NCBI RefSeq assembly: GCF_000160135.1
Contig: NZ_GG729934.1
Location: 474,126-538,125, forward strand
Direction of reading: 5' to 3'
Source of the DNA: Oribacterium sp. oral taxon 078 str. F0262
GTDB taxonomy: Bacteria; Bacillota; Clostridia; Lachnospirales; Lachnospiraceae
DNA: 64,000 nt
Below the pieces are notes generated by a model. The model saw only the letters and a list, made by a program, of their open reading frames with translations. It ran no database searches and was not told the origin of the DNA. The stretch's first letter is position 1. The number at the start of each line of letters is the position of its first letter. Below are positions 43,314-51,642 of the stretch, in pieces. Both the position numbers and the translations under genes were made by a program.

Positions 43314-45392
43314 TCAGTTCCCGCTTCCGCTCTCTGCGGGCGCGGAGCTCATGACACTGGGGTCAATCTCTTTTCTGTTCAGAATCTCCATGAATTCCTC
43401 GCCGGAGATCGTCTCTCTCTCATAGAGGAATTTGGTGATCTCATGGAGCTTCGCGATATTGTCCTTTAAGAGTCCGTAGGCCTTGTCGTGCTCCCTCTTT
43501 ACGAGGGCGACGGTCATCTCGTCGATCTTCGTCTGGGTCTCCGGAGAGCAGGTCAGACTGGCATCCCCGCCGAGGTACTGATTCTGGATCTGCTCCATGG
43601 CGACCATGCCGATATCCTCCGCCATGCCGTAGCGGGTGATCATGGCGCGGGCATATTTCGTGGCCTGCTCGATATCGTTCGAGGCTCCGGTCGTGCAGGT
43701 GTTGAAGATGAGCTCCTCCGCACATCTTCCGCCGGTCAGAGTCGCGATCTTGTTCTCAAGCTCCTCCTTCGAGTAGAGATAATGATTCCCCTCGTCATCG
43801 ACCTGCATGGTATAGCCGAGCGCGCCGGAGGTCCTGGGTATAATCGTGATCTTATGAACCGGAGCGGAATTCTTCTGAAGCGCCGCAACGAGAGCATGCC
43901 CGACCTCATGGTAGGAGACAATGAGCTTCTCCTTGTCCGTCATGACCTGGTTCTTCTTCTGATAGCCAGCGATCACGACCTCGATGGACTCCTCGAGATC
44001 CGACTGAATGACTCTCTCCCTTCCTGCCCTGACCGCCCGGAGCGCGGCCTCGTTGATGATATTGGCAAGCTCCGCCCCGGAGGCACCGGGGGCCGCCTTC
44101 GCGATCGCCTCCAGGTTCACATTGTCCGCCATCTTGATCTTTTTCGCGTGAACCTTCAGGATATCCACCCGCCCCTTGAAATCCGGCAGCTCCACCGGAA
44201 CTCTCCGGTCGAAGCGGCCCGGGCGGAGAAGCGCGGGATCGAGCTGATCCGGCTGGTTCGTCGCGGCAAGGATGATGATCGCCTTCGAGCTGTCGAAACC
44301 GTCCATCTCCGTCAGAAGCTGATTCAGCGTCTGCTCCCTCTCATCGTTTCCGCCGAGTCCTCCGGCGCCCCGCTTCTTTCCGATGGCATCGATCTCGTCG
44401 ATGAAGATGATGCAGGGGGACTTCTTCTTCGCCTGCTCAAAGAGATCCCGCACCTTCGCGGCACCCATGCCGACAAACATCTCCACAAACTCCGAGCCGG
44501 AGATCGAGAAGAAGGGCACTCCCGCTTCCCCCGCGACGGCCTTCGCAAGAAGCGTCTTTCCGGTTCCGGGAGGGCCCACGAGGAGCGCGCCCTTCGGGAT
44601 TCTGGCGCCGATCTTGGAATACTTATCCGGATGGTTCAGATAATCCACCATCTCCGTGAGAAGCTCCTTTGCCTCATCCTCTCCGGCCACATCCTTGAAG
44701 GTAACGCTCTCTCCCTCCTTTGCCTCGTACTCCCGCGCATTGGACTTTCCGAAGCCGCCGAGCCCGAAGCCGCCTCCCATCGCGCCCATGGAGGATGCCA
44801 TCCGCCGGGACAGCCAGTTCCCGAGCGCCCAGAAGATCAGGATCGGGAAGATCCAGCTGAAGAGGAAGGAGAGGATGGGACTTGTCTTCACAGGGATCTG
44901 CTCATCATATTTTATTCCCTGATCCTGCAGCTCCTTCAGCACATTGGCCTCCATGAACTCGTTCCTCAGCCTCCCTGTGCTGCAGATCACCGTCTTTCCG
45001 TCGATCTTTGCCTCATAGACGATGGTGTCGCTCTGCATATCGACCTTCGTCACCGCCTTGTTCTCCACCGCATTCACAAATTCCGTATAGCTCGTGGCCT
45101 TCACCGCCCTCGAAAAAAGGCTCGGAAAGACAAAGGTATTCAAAAGGAGAATGATAATCAGCGCGATAAAATAGTAAAATACGAGAGGGCGCCGATTCCT
45201 CGGCGGATAGGAATTCCCTCCTTTTTTATTCTGATTTTCTCCTCCGCTAAACTGCTGAAAAAAATTATTAAAATCCGGAAAGCCGTTCCCCTCCCCGCTG
45301 TTTCTCCCCGAATCCCCCGAGGAAAGGAGGATCCCCTTCTCCTCTCCGGGAGAGTATTCCACACCCCCGGTATGATATCTCTTATCCTTCAT
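43314..45392 (-). CDS. ftsH: ATP-dependent zinc metalloprotease FtsH
   Basis: 692-residue membrane-anchored AAA protease. A polar, low-complexity N-terminal tail of about 70 residues ([12 protein letters not shown]...[11 protein letters not shown]) precedes the first membrane segment ([19 protein letters not shown]), then a small extracellular domain, a second membrane segment, and the AAA module with Walker [20 protein letters not shown], Walker [17 protein letters not shown] and SRH region. The zinc site is HEVGH (usually HEAGH). It degrades misfolded membrane proteins and regulators. GGGGGAG precedes the ATG. The long N-tail is unusual, because FtsH normally starts close to its first membrane helix. 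Confidence 0.97.
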   Translation of the reverse strand: MKDKRYHTGGVEYSPGEEKGILLSSGDSGRNSGEGNGFPDFNNFFQQFSGGENQNKKGGNSYPPRNRRPLVFYYFIALIIILLLNTFVFPSLFSRAVKATSYTEFVNAVENKAVTKVDMQSDTIVYEAKIDGKTVICSTGRLRNEFMEANVLKELQDQGIKYDEQIPVKTSPILSFLFSWIFPILIFWALGNWLSRRMASSMGAMGGGFGLGGFGKSNAREYEAKEGESVTFKDVAGEDEAKELLTEMVDYLNHPDKYSKIGARIPKGALLVGPPGTGKTLLAKAVAGEAGVPFFSISGSEFVEMFVGMGAAKVRDLFEQAKKKSPCIIFIDEIDAIGKKRGAGGLGGNDEREQTLNQLLTEMDGFDSSKAIIILAATNQPDQLDPALLRPGRFDRRVPVELPDFKGRVDILKVHAKKIKMADNVNLEAIAKAAPGASGAELANIINEAALRAVRAGRERVIQSDLEESIEVVIAGYQKKNQVMTDKEKLIVSYHEVGHALVAALQKNSAPVHKITIIPRTSGALGYTMQVDDEGNHYLYSKEELENKIATLTGGRCAEELIFNTCTTGASNDIEQATKYARAMITRYGMAEDIGMVAMEQIQNQYLGGDASLTCSPETQTKIDEMTVALVKREHDKAYGLLKDNIAKLHEITKFLYERETISGEEFMEILNRKEIDPSVMSSAPAESGSGN

Positions 45393-45535
45393 ATTTACTC
45401 CCCCTGTATGCTCTGTTTTTCATCTGATCTTTTCCATGCCAAAGTCCGGTCCGAAAGAGACAGCTCCGGCATTTTCGTTATTTTAACAGTCTTTTGTGTC
45501 CTTTTGATGAACAGGAGAGGGGAAGAGCGGGAATG

Positions 45536-47263
45536 CTAAAGCCTTCGGATCTCCCCCTGCAAAAGCCCCCCGACCGCGGAGGCAAAGCGGTCCAGGCTGC
45601 GGATCCGGACAAAGCTTTGCTGGAAGATTCTCCGGACATCCGGAAGATCCTCCTCCAATCCGGTATAGACGCAGAGGACATGTATGCCCCGCATGCGGAG
45701 TTTGTGAACCTCCTCCGCGCAGTCCGAGACAGCGGCAGGGCCCGCATAGGCCTGCTCCTCCCCGCAGCTTTTCAGCTTCACCATATCATTCGGCTTTTCA
45801 TCCGTAAGGAGGATGAGGATGCGGTGCTCCGCCTCGCTCTCCTCCATCTGCCCCGCGACAGCGCGGAGCGCGAGACCATCGCGGTTCGCCCCTGTCGTAA
45901 AGTAGCGAAAGATTTCTTCATTTCGCTCTCTCTCCCTATAATCCCTAAATAGGGTGAGGATCGTATAACCGCCCATGGAGGAATAGCTCCAGACCCGGAC
46001 CGGAACCCTGCAGCGGCTCAGGCTCTCCGCGATGATATAGCCCTGCGCCGATACGACCTCCATCCGCCTTTGCTGGGAGGCCGAGGCATCCAGGAGAAGG
46101 TCGACCGAAAGGCTCCCGTCCGCACCGGGGACCGTCCGGTCAAAAATACGGCTGTCCCCGCAGTAGAGCGCCCGGAAGATTCGGGAAGCGCAGAGCTCTC
46201 CCGAGCCGGAGCGCAGTGTCTCTGCCTCCATCTGCCGGAGAAGTGCATTCCGGATCCGCCTCACGAGCTCCGATACAGCCGCCCGGTTTCTCGCCTCCTC
46301 CCTGTGGAAGGCCTGGAGATTCCTCTCTCTCTGGGCACGCATCTCCCGATGCATCCTCCCGACAAAGCCCTTTTCCTCTCCCTGCATCCTTCCCCTTGTG
46401 AAGTGAAGCCTGCAGCCGCTGTGACTCCCCCGGCAATAGCGCTCTGTGAGCTCTCTCGAACGGGCCTCATCGTAGAGAGGCAGTCCGAAGTAGGAGATGA
46501 TGTAATTCCGAAGGCCGGCCTCCGTCACGGCGGCGTACCTCTCCGCATGCGTCCGGAAGGGACTCCCGTCCTCTCCCCCTCTCCCCATAAGCTCTTCGGA
46601 AAAGCCGATCGCGAGCTGATGAACCGGTGAAAGCTCCGTCCCCCTCTCCCTCCTTCCCTTCCTTCTAAGAAGAGAGAAAAGCTGCGGGATCAAAAGCTTT
46701 CTCCGATGCTTTTGCTCTGCGGCGGGCTTTCCGGGAAGATAGGTGAAATATTTTTGCAGGGTCCTCGACAGGGCCGCGATCCACTGCTCTGTGTCGAGCT
46801 CCGGACCGAGCTCAATCTCAGAGAGAAGCTTTCGGTCCACGAGGTCCGGAAGGCCGCTGTCCTCTCCGAGTACCCTGCGAAAATGTCCCTCCGTGATCCA
46901 GCCGTCCCGGCTCTCCGCGATCCCGGGCATGAAATTCTTCAGCTTCCGCTCGGCGTAATCCCTGCGAAGCTCCGGGAATGCCGGTCGGAGGGACTTTTCC
47001 TTCCCATAGCACGCATTTTCCAGGGCAATCCAGAAAAAGTTTTCATAGAGCTCCTGATCCACCGTCTCGTGAAAGCTGTTGTAGAACTCCTTCAGCTTTT
47101 TCCAGTCATAATGTCGGTAGGAGGCCCCGATCATGCTGTTCCAGTAGAGATCCGCCCTCCCGTCCTCATCGTAGATGCGAAAGCCCGGGGAGATCGTGTA
47201 ATCACCGGCGGCATTCCAGATCAGATTGGCGGCCCTCCTCTTTTCAAATTCTGTCAGAATCAT
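45536..47263 (-). CDS. VWA-domain protein paired with a MoxR ATPase
   Basis: 575 residues. The N-terminal 370 residues are helical and charged without recognisable motifs. The C-terminal part is a von Willebrand factor A domain with MIDAS motif D-x-S-x-S in DLLLDASASQQRR and the later Thr/Asp positions in ILLTDEKPND. It resembles NorD/CobT-type partners of MoxR ATPases, which assemble or activate metalloenzymes or protein complexes. The ATG overlaps the MoxR gene by 4 bp (ATGA), so the two are co-translated. No target enzyme gene is adjacent. 144 bp separate it from ftsH. Confidence 0.8.
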   Translation of the reverse strand: MILTEFEKRRAANLIWNAAGDYTISPGFRIYDEDGRADLYWNSMIGASYRHYDWKKLKEFYNSFHETVDQELYENFFWIALENACYGKEKSLRPAFPELRRDYAERKLKNFMPGIAESRDGWITEGHFRRVLGEDSGLPDLVDRKLLSEIELGPELDTEQWIAALSRTLQKYFTYLPGKPAAEQKHRRKLLIPQLFSLLRRKGRRERGTELSPVHQLAIGFSEELMGRGGEDGSPFRTHAERYAAVTEAGLRNYIISYFGLPLYDEARSRELTERYCRGSHSGCRLHFTRGRMQGEEKGFVGRMHREMRAQRERNLQAFHREEARNRAAVSELVRRIRNALLRQMEAETLRSGSGELCASRIFRALYCGDSRIFDRTVPGADGSLSVDLLLDASASQQRRMEVVSAQGYIIAESLSRCRVPVRVWSYSSMGGYTILTLFRDYRERERNEEIFRYFTTGANRDGLALRAVAGQMEESEAEHRILILLTDEKPNDMVKLKSCGEEQAYAGPAAVSDCAEEVHKLRMRGIHVLCVYTGLEEDLPDVRRIFQQSFVRIRSLDRFASAVGGLLQGEIRRL

Positions 47264-48183
47264 CGAAAGACCTGCTCTCCACTGAGCCCCTCCGGGAAGC
47301 GAACGGTGACGAGATCCTCGCAGAGCTGCCTCTCATAGTCGTCAAAGCATTTGTTGATCATGCCGAGCCGGAGCGCCTGAGAGGGGGACAGACCGCGGCG
47401 CATCATGCCGACTCCCGCGAGGAGACCGCGGAGATCCAGCGCCCTCGCGGAGATCTCCCCTCCCTCGCACTTTTTTCGGATCTCATCAAAGAGCTCCGCA
47501 AGCTGCGAAGCATAGTCCTCCTTGAGCTCCGGATACTGCGAGAGCAGAAGTCTTTTCAGGCTCTCCTTCGAGATCACCGGCATGTGGATCACCATGAAGC
47601 GGGAGGCAAGCGCCTCATTCACCTCCCGCGTCCCGGCATAGCCATAGTTCATGGTCCCGATGAAGCGGCATGCCTCATGGAGCGGGATCCGGCTGTAGCC
47701 CGGGAGATCAATGAGCCTCCGAAAGTCCAGGACCGCGTGGAGGACGGCGAGAGACTCATTCTTCGCCATATTGATCTCATCCAGGATGCCGAAGCCTCCG
47801 AGCTCCGCGCAGCGGAGGACCGGACCCTTTCTCAAGTGAACCGCCCCGTCAAAAAAGGTATCGGAGCCGATCAGCGAGGAGGCGTCTGTGTTAATATAGA
47901 GAGAGATATCCCACTCCGGCCTCCCAAAGGCCGCGGAAAGGCCCTCCGCAAGCACATTCTTCCCCGTCGCCTTGGGACCGTCCAGAAGGAGATTCTCACC
48001 GCCGAGGAGCGCGGTGGCCGCCTGCTCCCAGATCTCTCTTCCATAGTAAAAATACGGAGGGACCGGAATCCTGTCCCGCTCCTCATCCGCGAGCTTATAA
48101 AAGCTCCGGAAGCTCTCGATCTCCGATATGATTTTCCCGGAGACCCCCTCCTCCCGGAGAAAGTCCAGAATATTTTTTTTCAT
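47260..48183 (-). CDS. MoxR/NorQ-type AAA ATPase
   Basis: 307 residues from ATG 48183 (AGGAG upstream). AAA core: Walker A region ENLLLDGPKATGKNVLAEGL, Walker B GGFGILDEINMAKNESL, sensor 1 CRFIGTMNYGYAGTREVNEALASRF and an arginine finger. The P-loop reads GPKATGKN, with Asn in place of the usual Thr/Ser that helps hold magnesium, so ATPase activity may be altered or clade-specific. It should act as a chaperone with the VWA protein encoded directly downstream. It begins after the cstA terminator. Confidence 0.88.
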   Translation of the reverse strand: MKKNILDFLREEGVSGKIISEIESFRSFYKLADEERDRIPVPPYFYYGREIWEQAATALLGGENLLLDGPKATGKNVLAEGLSAAFGRPEWDISLYINTDASSLIGSDTFFDGAVHLRKGPVLRCAELGGFGILDEINMAKNESLAVLHAVLDFRRLIDLPGYSRIPLHEACRFIGTMNYGYAGTREVNEALASRFMVIHMPVISKESLKRLLLSQYPELKEDYASQLAELFDEIRKKCEGGEISARALDLRGLLAGVGMMRRGLSPSQALRLGMINKCFDDYERQLCEDLVTVRFPEGLSGEQVFR

Positions 48184-48201
48184 GAAAGACTCCTGTCCAT
48201 C

Positions 48202-48237
48202 AAAAAACCGCGCGCAAAGCATGAGCCAAGCGCGCGG
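48202..48237 (-). terminator. Rho-independent terminator after cstA
   Basis: Minus strand: perfect 8-bp stem CCGCGCGC / GCGCGCGG, 14-nt loop, followed by six U. It lies between the cstA stop and the MoxR start, with its U-tract ending 18 bp before the MoxR start codon. Confidence 0.9.
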
Positions 48238-48291
48238 CTTTCCCTTCGGAAGCTCTCGATTCCAAAAAACACTTCATTTCCTCCCCTGTCC

Positions 48292-49815
48292 TCAGGAAGT
48301 CTTTTTCCTTCCCCTCAGGAGCACCGCCCCGGCATAGAGAAAGGCAAGTATAATGCCGCCGACATAGGCCGCGTTCCAGGGGAGATGAAAACCGATCTTT
48401 GCGTTTAGGATATAGCTTCCGCAGACGACGGTATAGAACATGCCCGGGATCAGCGTCATCCAGGCGAACTTCCCCTTTCCATTTATGAGGAGATAGATCG
48501 TCGCCGCCGCCAGAGCAAAGAGCGCCATCGTCTGATTCGACCAGGCAAAATATCTCCAGAGCAGCTGGAAGCCGTTGCTATCCACCTTGGACCAGATCAG
48601 GATCAGAAATACCAGTCCGAAGATCGGAGCCGCGAGTCCCAGACGGCGGGCACTGTTGTCCTGCTTGATGTGGAAGGTATCCGCTATGGTCAAACGGAGC
48701 GCACGAAGCGCGGTGTCACCGGATGTGATCGGGAGTACGATGACTCCGATGAGGGCGATGGCACCTCCGATCGGACCGAGAGTCCGCATACATACCACGC
48801 CGACGACGCTGGTCGCGGAAATCTGCTTCAGAGCGCCGTTCACCTGCTGGAAGTAGGCGAAGGCCCCGTTTTTGCCCATCTGCATCACGATGCCGCCCTT
48901 GTCCACGCCGAGCTGGATGAGCACCATCGTACCGGCGGCCCAGACCATCGCGATGAAGCCCTCGACGATCATCATATTATAGAAGGTCATGCGCCCGTCG
49001 TGCTCGCTCTTGATTGTCCTCGCGATGAGGGCCGTCTGTGTGGAGTGGAAGCCGGAGAGGATTCCGCAGGCCACGGTCACAAAGAAAATGGGAACGAAGT
49101 GCTGTGTTTTGAAATAATCTCCGTACTGAAACGCGCTGGTGTTCCACGGCTCCCAGACATTTACCAGAGGATAATGGAAGATCGCCATGGCGGCGAATAC
49201 TCCCACGGCGGAGAAAACGAGAATTGCGCCGAAGATCGGGTAGACACGGCCGATGATCTTGTCGATCGGGAATACCGTCGCAATGAGATAATAGACAAAA
49301 ATCAGTGAGTAGATGATCCAGGTGGAGGCGCTGCTCGCCTTCCCGTCAAAGCCGAAGACCTGCGTCGCCGTGATATCTCCCGGCGTGTAGATGAAGACCG
49401 TGCCGACCAGGAGGAGAAGGAGGCAGACAAAAGCATCATAGATCCAGAAAACCGTGCCGTTCGTATACTTCTTCACCATCTCCGGCATCTGTGCTCCGCC
49501 GTCTCTCGTGCAGATCATCCCGGCGAAATAATCGTGCACCGCACCGCCGATCACATTCCCGATGGGGATCGTGAGAAGCGCGATCGGGCCGAAAAGGATG
49601 CCCTGAATCGGTCCCAGAATGGGCCCGGTTCCCGCGATATTCAAAAGGTTGATGAGCGCATTCTTCCAGGTTGGCATCGGAACGAAGTCCACGCCGTCCT
49701 GCTTTGCATAGGCCGGAGTCTCGCGGTCATCCGGTCCGAATACGCGCTCGCAAAAGCGGCCGTAGATCAGACCGCCGACGACCAGAATGACAAGGCCGAT
49801 CATAAAGGTTGCCAT
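48292..49815 (-). CDS. cstA: Carbon starvation protein A family transporter (CstA)
   Basis: 507 residues with about 13-15 membrane segments. Start MATFMIGLVILVVGGLIYGRF, then DRETPAYAKQDGVDFVPMPTWKNALINLLNIAGTGPILGPIQGILFGPIA, the strongly conserved CstA core, and GGAVHDYFAGMICTRDGG. CstA proteins take up peptides or pyruvate during nutrient limitation. This one lies near an OPT and an Opp transporter, which favours peptides, but pyruvate is possible. The 210-nt leader with a short open reading frame suggests control at the 5' end. AAAGGGAGG precedes the ATG. Confidence 0.95.
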   Translation of the reverse strand: MATFMIGLVILVVGGLIYGRFCERVFGPDDRETPAYAKQDGVDFVPMPTWKNALINLLNIAGTGPILGPIQGILFGPIALLTIPIGNVIGGAVHDYFAGMICTRDGGAQMPEMVKKYTNGTVFWIYDAFVCLLLLLVGTVFIYTPGDITATQVFGFDGKASSASTWIIYSLIFVYYLIATVFPIDKIIGRVYPIFGAILVFSAVGVFAAMAIFHYPLVNVWEPWNTSAFQYGDYFKTQHFVPIFFVTVACGILSGFHSTQTALIARTIKSEHDGRMTFYNMMIVEGFIAMVWAAGTMVLIQLGVDKGGIVMQMGKNGAFAYFQQVNGALKQISATSVVGVVCMRTLGPIGGAIALIGVIVLPITSGDTALRALRLTIADTFHIKQDNSARRLGLAAPIFGLVFLILIWSKVDSNGFQLLWRYFAWSNQTMALFALAAATIYLLINGKGKFAWMTLIPGMFYTVVCGSYILNAKIGFHLPWNAAYVGGIILAFLYAGAVLLRGRKKTS

Positions 49816-49846
49816 AAATTCCCCTCCCTTTCCCTATCCTCTCCAT

Positions 49847-49870
49847 TCAGGGAAGCAGCGGCGAAACCAT
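49847..49870 (-). CDS. Seven-codon leader ORF upstream of cstA
   Basis: ATG at 49870 preceded by a perfect AAAAGGAGG site seven bases away, coding for MVSPLLP and ending at 49847, 31 bp before the cstA start. A strong ribosome-binding site on so short a frame suggests a leader peptide that could affect cstA translation. Chance is possible in this purine-rich sequence. Confidence 0.35.
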   Translation of the reverse strand: MVSPLLP

Positions 49871-50025
49871 GCGGAATCCTCCTTTTGGGCGGCCTGAACC
49901 CTTTCTTTACCATGCAGCGGGATCCATCCGAAAATCCGCACGCATTCTCCGAAAACTCCGGGAAGGCGAAGGCAGAATCAGCGCCCTCCCGGGGAATGCA
50001 TTGCATCCCTGAAAATGACGCCCTC

Positions 50026-50054
50026 ATAATAGTACAGCTTCACAGAATTTTCAA
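50026..50054 (-). promoter_or_regulatory. Strong promoter of cstA
   Basis: Minus strand: -35 TTGAAA (50054-50049), 17-bp spacer, -10 TATTAT (50031-50026). It gives a leader of about 205 nt. Confidence 0.75.
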
Positions 50055-50310
50055 TCTTTTCCGCGAGTCTCTCCCCCTAAAAAAGAGAGAAAGCGGAGCT
50101 TAAGCAGCGCCGCCCTCGAAAAATAGGTCTAGTTTTCTTCATAATACACAGTATATTTTCGTCCCTTTTTCAGAGCTTGTATCGCTTTCCGAAAAAGCAG
50201 CGAAAAGGCGCTGAAGACCGGCCTCAAAGTACGGGTCTTTCCCATCTATTTCGGTAAATTTCCCATCCTTTCCGAAATCCCGGCGCCATTTCTCAAAAGC
50301 CAGAAGGCCC
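50055..50310. other. Gap between the phosphodiesterase stop and the cstA promoter
   Basis: No supported gene. A minus-strand frame (50139-50354) overlaps the phosphodiesterase end and has ordinary codon use, but its start lies inside the other gene and nothing in it is recognisable. A weak GC stem near 50088-50115 followed by a U-rich stretch may end the phosphodiesterase transcript. Confidence 0.4.
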
Positions 50311-50868
50311 TCAGGAAATCTCGATGGATGCCAGCTCCTTTTCCGAGAAATCATAGACGGTAAAACGTCTTTCGTTCAGTATCGCATAGCTGTTCGGGTT
50401 TCCTCCCTTCGGAAGAGAGGTGGAGCCGGGATTCAGATGATAAAAGGAGATCCCATTTTCGCACAGCTTCTCCGCCTTCAGAAGATGGCTGTGCCCGTGG
50501 AGGAGACAGTCACCATCCATAAGAGGCGGAAGCTTTTCCTCATTGAAAATATGTCCGTGCGTCGCAAAGATATGGAGGCCGTTCAGTGCAAGAAGCGCGT
50601 AATCCGCCATGACCGGGAAGTCCAGCACCATCTGATCGACCTCCGCCTCGCAGTTTCCGCGGACCGCATAGATTCGGTCCCTGAGAGGGTTCAGCATGGC
50701 GATGACCTCCTTCGGAGCATAGTCCCTGGGAAGATCATTCCTCGGCCCGTGATAAAGAAGATCCCCGAGGAGGATCAGCCGCTTTGCTCCGCTCTCCTCG
50801 AACTTTTGCAGCATCTGCCTGCACCAGTAGGCCGAGCCGTGGATATCACTCGCGATAAAATACTTCAT
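50311..50868 (-). CDS. yfcE: YfcE-type metallophosphodiesterase
   Basis: 185 residues from ATG 50868 (AGGAGGAAAT upstream). Calcineurin-like phosphoesterase of the MJ0936/YfcE family: KYFIASDIHGSAYWC (D-x-H), LILLGDLLYHGPRND (GD-x-x-x-H), YAVRGNCEAEVD (GNC), FATHGHIFNEEKLP and LHGHSHL. All metal-binding residues are present. It hydrolyses phosphodiesters; the natural substrate is unknown. It lies between cstA and the fold-back repeat island. Confidence 0.93.
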   Translation of the reverse strand: MKYFIASDIHGSAYWCRQMLQKFEESGAKRLILLGDLLYHGPRNDLPRDYAPKEVIAMLNPLRDRIYAVRGNCEAEVDQMVLDFPVMADYALLALNGLHIFATHGHIFNEEKLPPLMDGDCLLHGHSHLLKAEKLCENGISFYHLNPGSTSLPKGGNPNSYAILNERRFTVYDFSEKELASIEIS

Positions 50869-50978
50869 ATTTCCTCCTCTCATCCTCTGCTCTTATGTAT
50901 CTTATGTATCAGCCTTAGTCCCTCGTCAGACTTGAAGTTCCTTATTCTTTTCGCCGCCTCTTCTGCCGACCAGCCGTT

Positions 50979-51415
50979 CCAACACAGGACGCTCCCGCTC
51001 CGACTGCCGCGGCCAGCGGCGCGTAAGCGTAGAAGTCTGCCATCAGGCAGACTCGGAGCGTCCTTGACCACTTCTCGAAGAGAAGTGTCTCCCGGAGGGA
51101 GATCGGCTGTACTGTGACCTCTGAGGAAAAATATCCGCTCGTTTAAACGCGGCGTCCAGCATCTTCCCTAATGTAAATCCCATGCCGCAAATGGGGGCAT
51201 GCACGCTCCGAATCTGCCTGATAGCATTCCGTAATCTCACAGCGCTAAAAGACATTCGCTGTTCAATAGATGAAGTGTTCACAACAATACGGCCTCTGAG
51301 CTTTTGTCCGTCTAAAAGCAGGCCGTCTGACGCCCCGGCGCTTGGCGATTTGGTTTCTCAAAATCGCTTATGCGCCGCTGGCTGCGGCAGTCGGAGCGAG
51401 AGCGCCCTGCTTTGG
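50979..51415. repeat. Nested fold-back (inverted-repeat) element
   Basis: Outer arms: 50979-51029 and, in reverse complement, 51365-51415, 51 nt each with 45 matches. Inner arms: 51038-51061 and 51203-51226, 24 nt each with 22 matches. The four arms are nested, so single-stranded DNA or RNA could fold into one long two-part hairpin. No transposase, reverse transcriptase or clear protein gene is inside. The surrounding 774 bp (50869-51642) is otherwise gene-free. Confidence 0.75.
51034..51102. repeat. Three local hairpins within the fold-back island
   Basis: AGTCTGCC-ATCA-GGCAGACT (51034-51053), CACTTCTC-GAA-GAGAAGTG (51069-51087) and TCTCCC-GGA-GGGAGA (51088-51102), each with a perfect stem. 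The last two are directly adjacent. They would form irrespective of the larger fold-back. Confidence 0.7.
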
Positions 51416-51527
51416 ACAGGCAAAAGCTCAGAGCACTCCGCAGAGAGCAGCATCACTTTCTTTCGATCCGCTCCGGATTCCTTCACCGCTTCGCGGTTCT
51501 CGGAATCCTTCCGGCTATTCGGGAATC

Positions 51528-51555
51528 GCCTCTCGGCTTCTCCGAGAGGCTTTTT
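51528..51555 (+). terminator. Plus-strand terminator without a known plus-strand gene
   Basis: Perfect 9-bp stem GCCTCTCGG / CCGAGAGGC with a five-base loop, then five U. It reads on the plus strand, whereas both flanking genes (yfcE and argS) are on the minus strand. It implies a plus-strand transcript arising inside the fold-back island. Confidence 0.75.
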
Positions 51556-51573
51556 CCCTCATATCCGTTGCCC

Positions 51574-51634
51574 CTCCCTATGGCGTCGCTCTCCCGCATG
51601 CGAGCATGCGGAGAGTGACGCCGCACGGAGGGAG
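51574..51634. repeat. 61-nt near-perfect palindrome (cruciform)
   Basis: Arms 51582-51601 and 51604-51622 pair over 19 bp with one bulged C and one mismatch around a two-base centre. The outer CTCCCT / AGGGAG at 51574-51579 and 51629-51634 extends it. It lies 8 bp past the argS stop and has no U-tract on either strand. Confidence 0.7.
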
Positions 51635-51642
51635 CGTATCGC

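Noticed and set aside
43488..45539. 683-codon plus-strand open frame opposite ftsH
   Set aside because: It is antisense to a complete FtsH, has no ribosome-binding site or recognisable domain, and long antisense frames are expected in GC-rich sequence.
50139..50354. 71-codon minus-strand frame overlapping the end of the phosphodiesterase gene
   Set aside because: The start lies inside another gene, there is no good ribosome-binding site, and the product is not recognisable, although codon use is ordinary.
51043..51282. Minus-strand frame inside the fold-back island (79 codons)
   Set aside because: It is built from the repeat arms and hairpins, and its product has no recognisable domain.
50979..51555. 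Retron-type msr-msd RNA
   Set aside because: Nested repeats and a terminator recall retron RNA, but no reverse transcriptase gene lies nearby and the branching-guanosine context was not seen.
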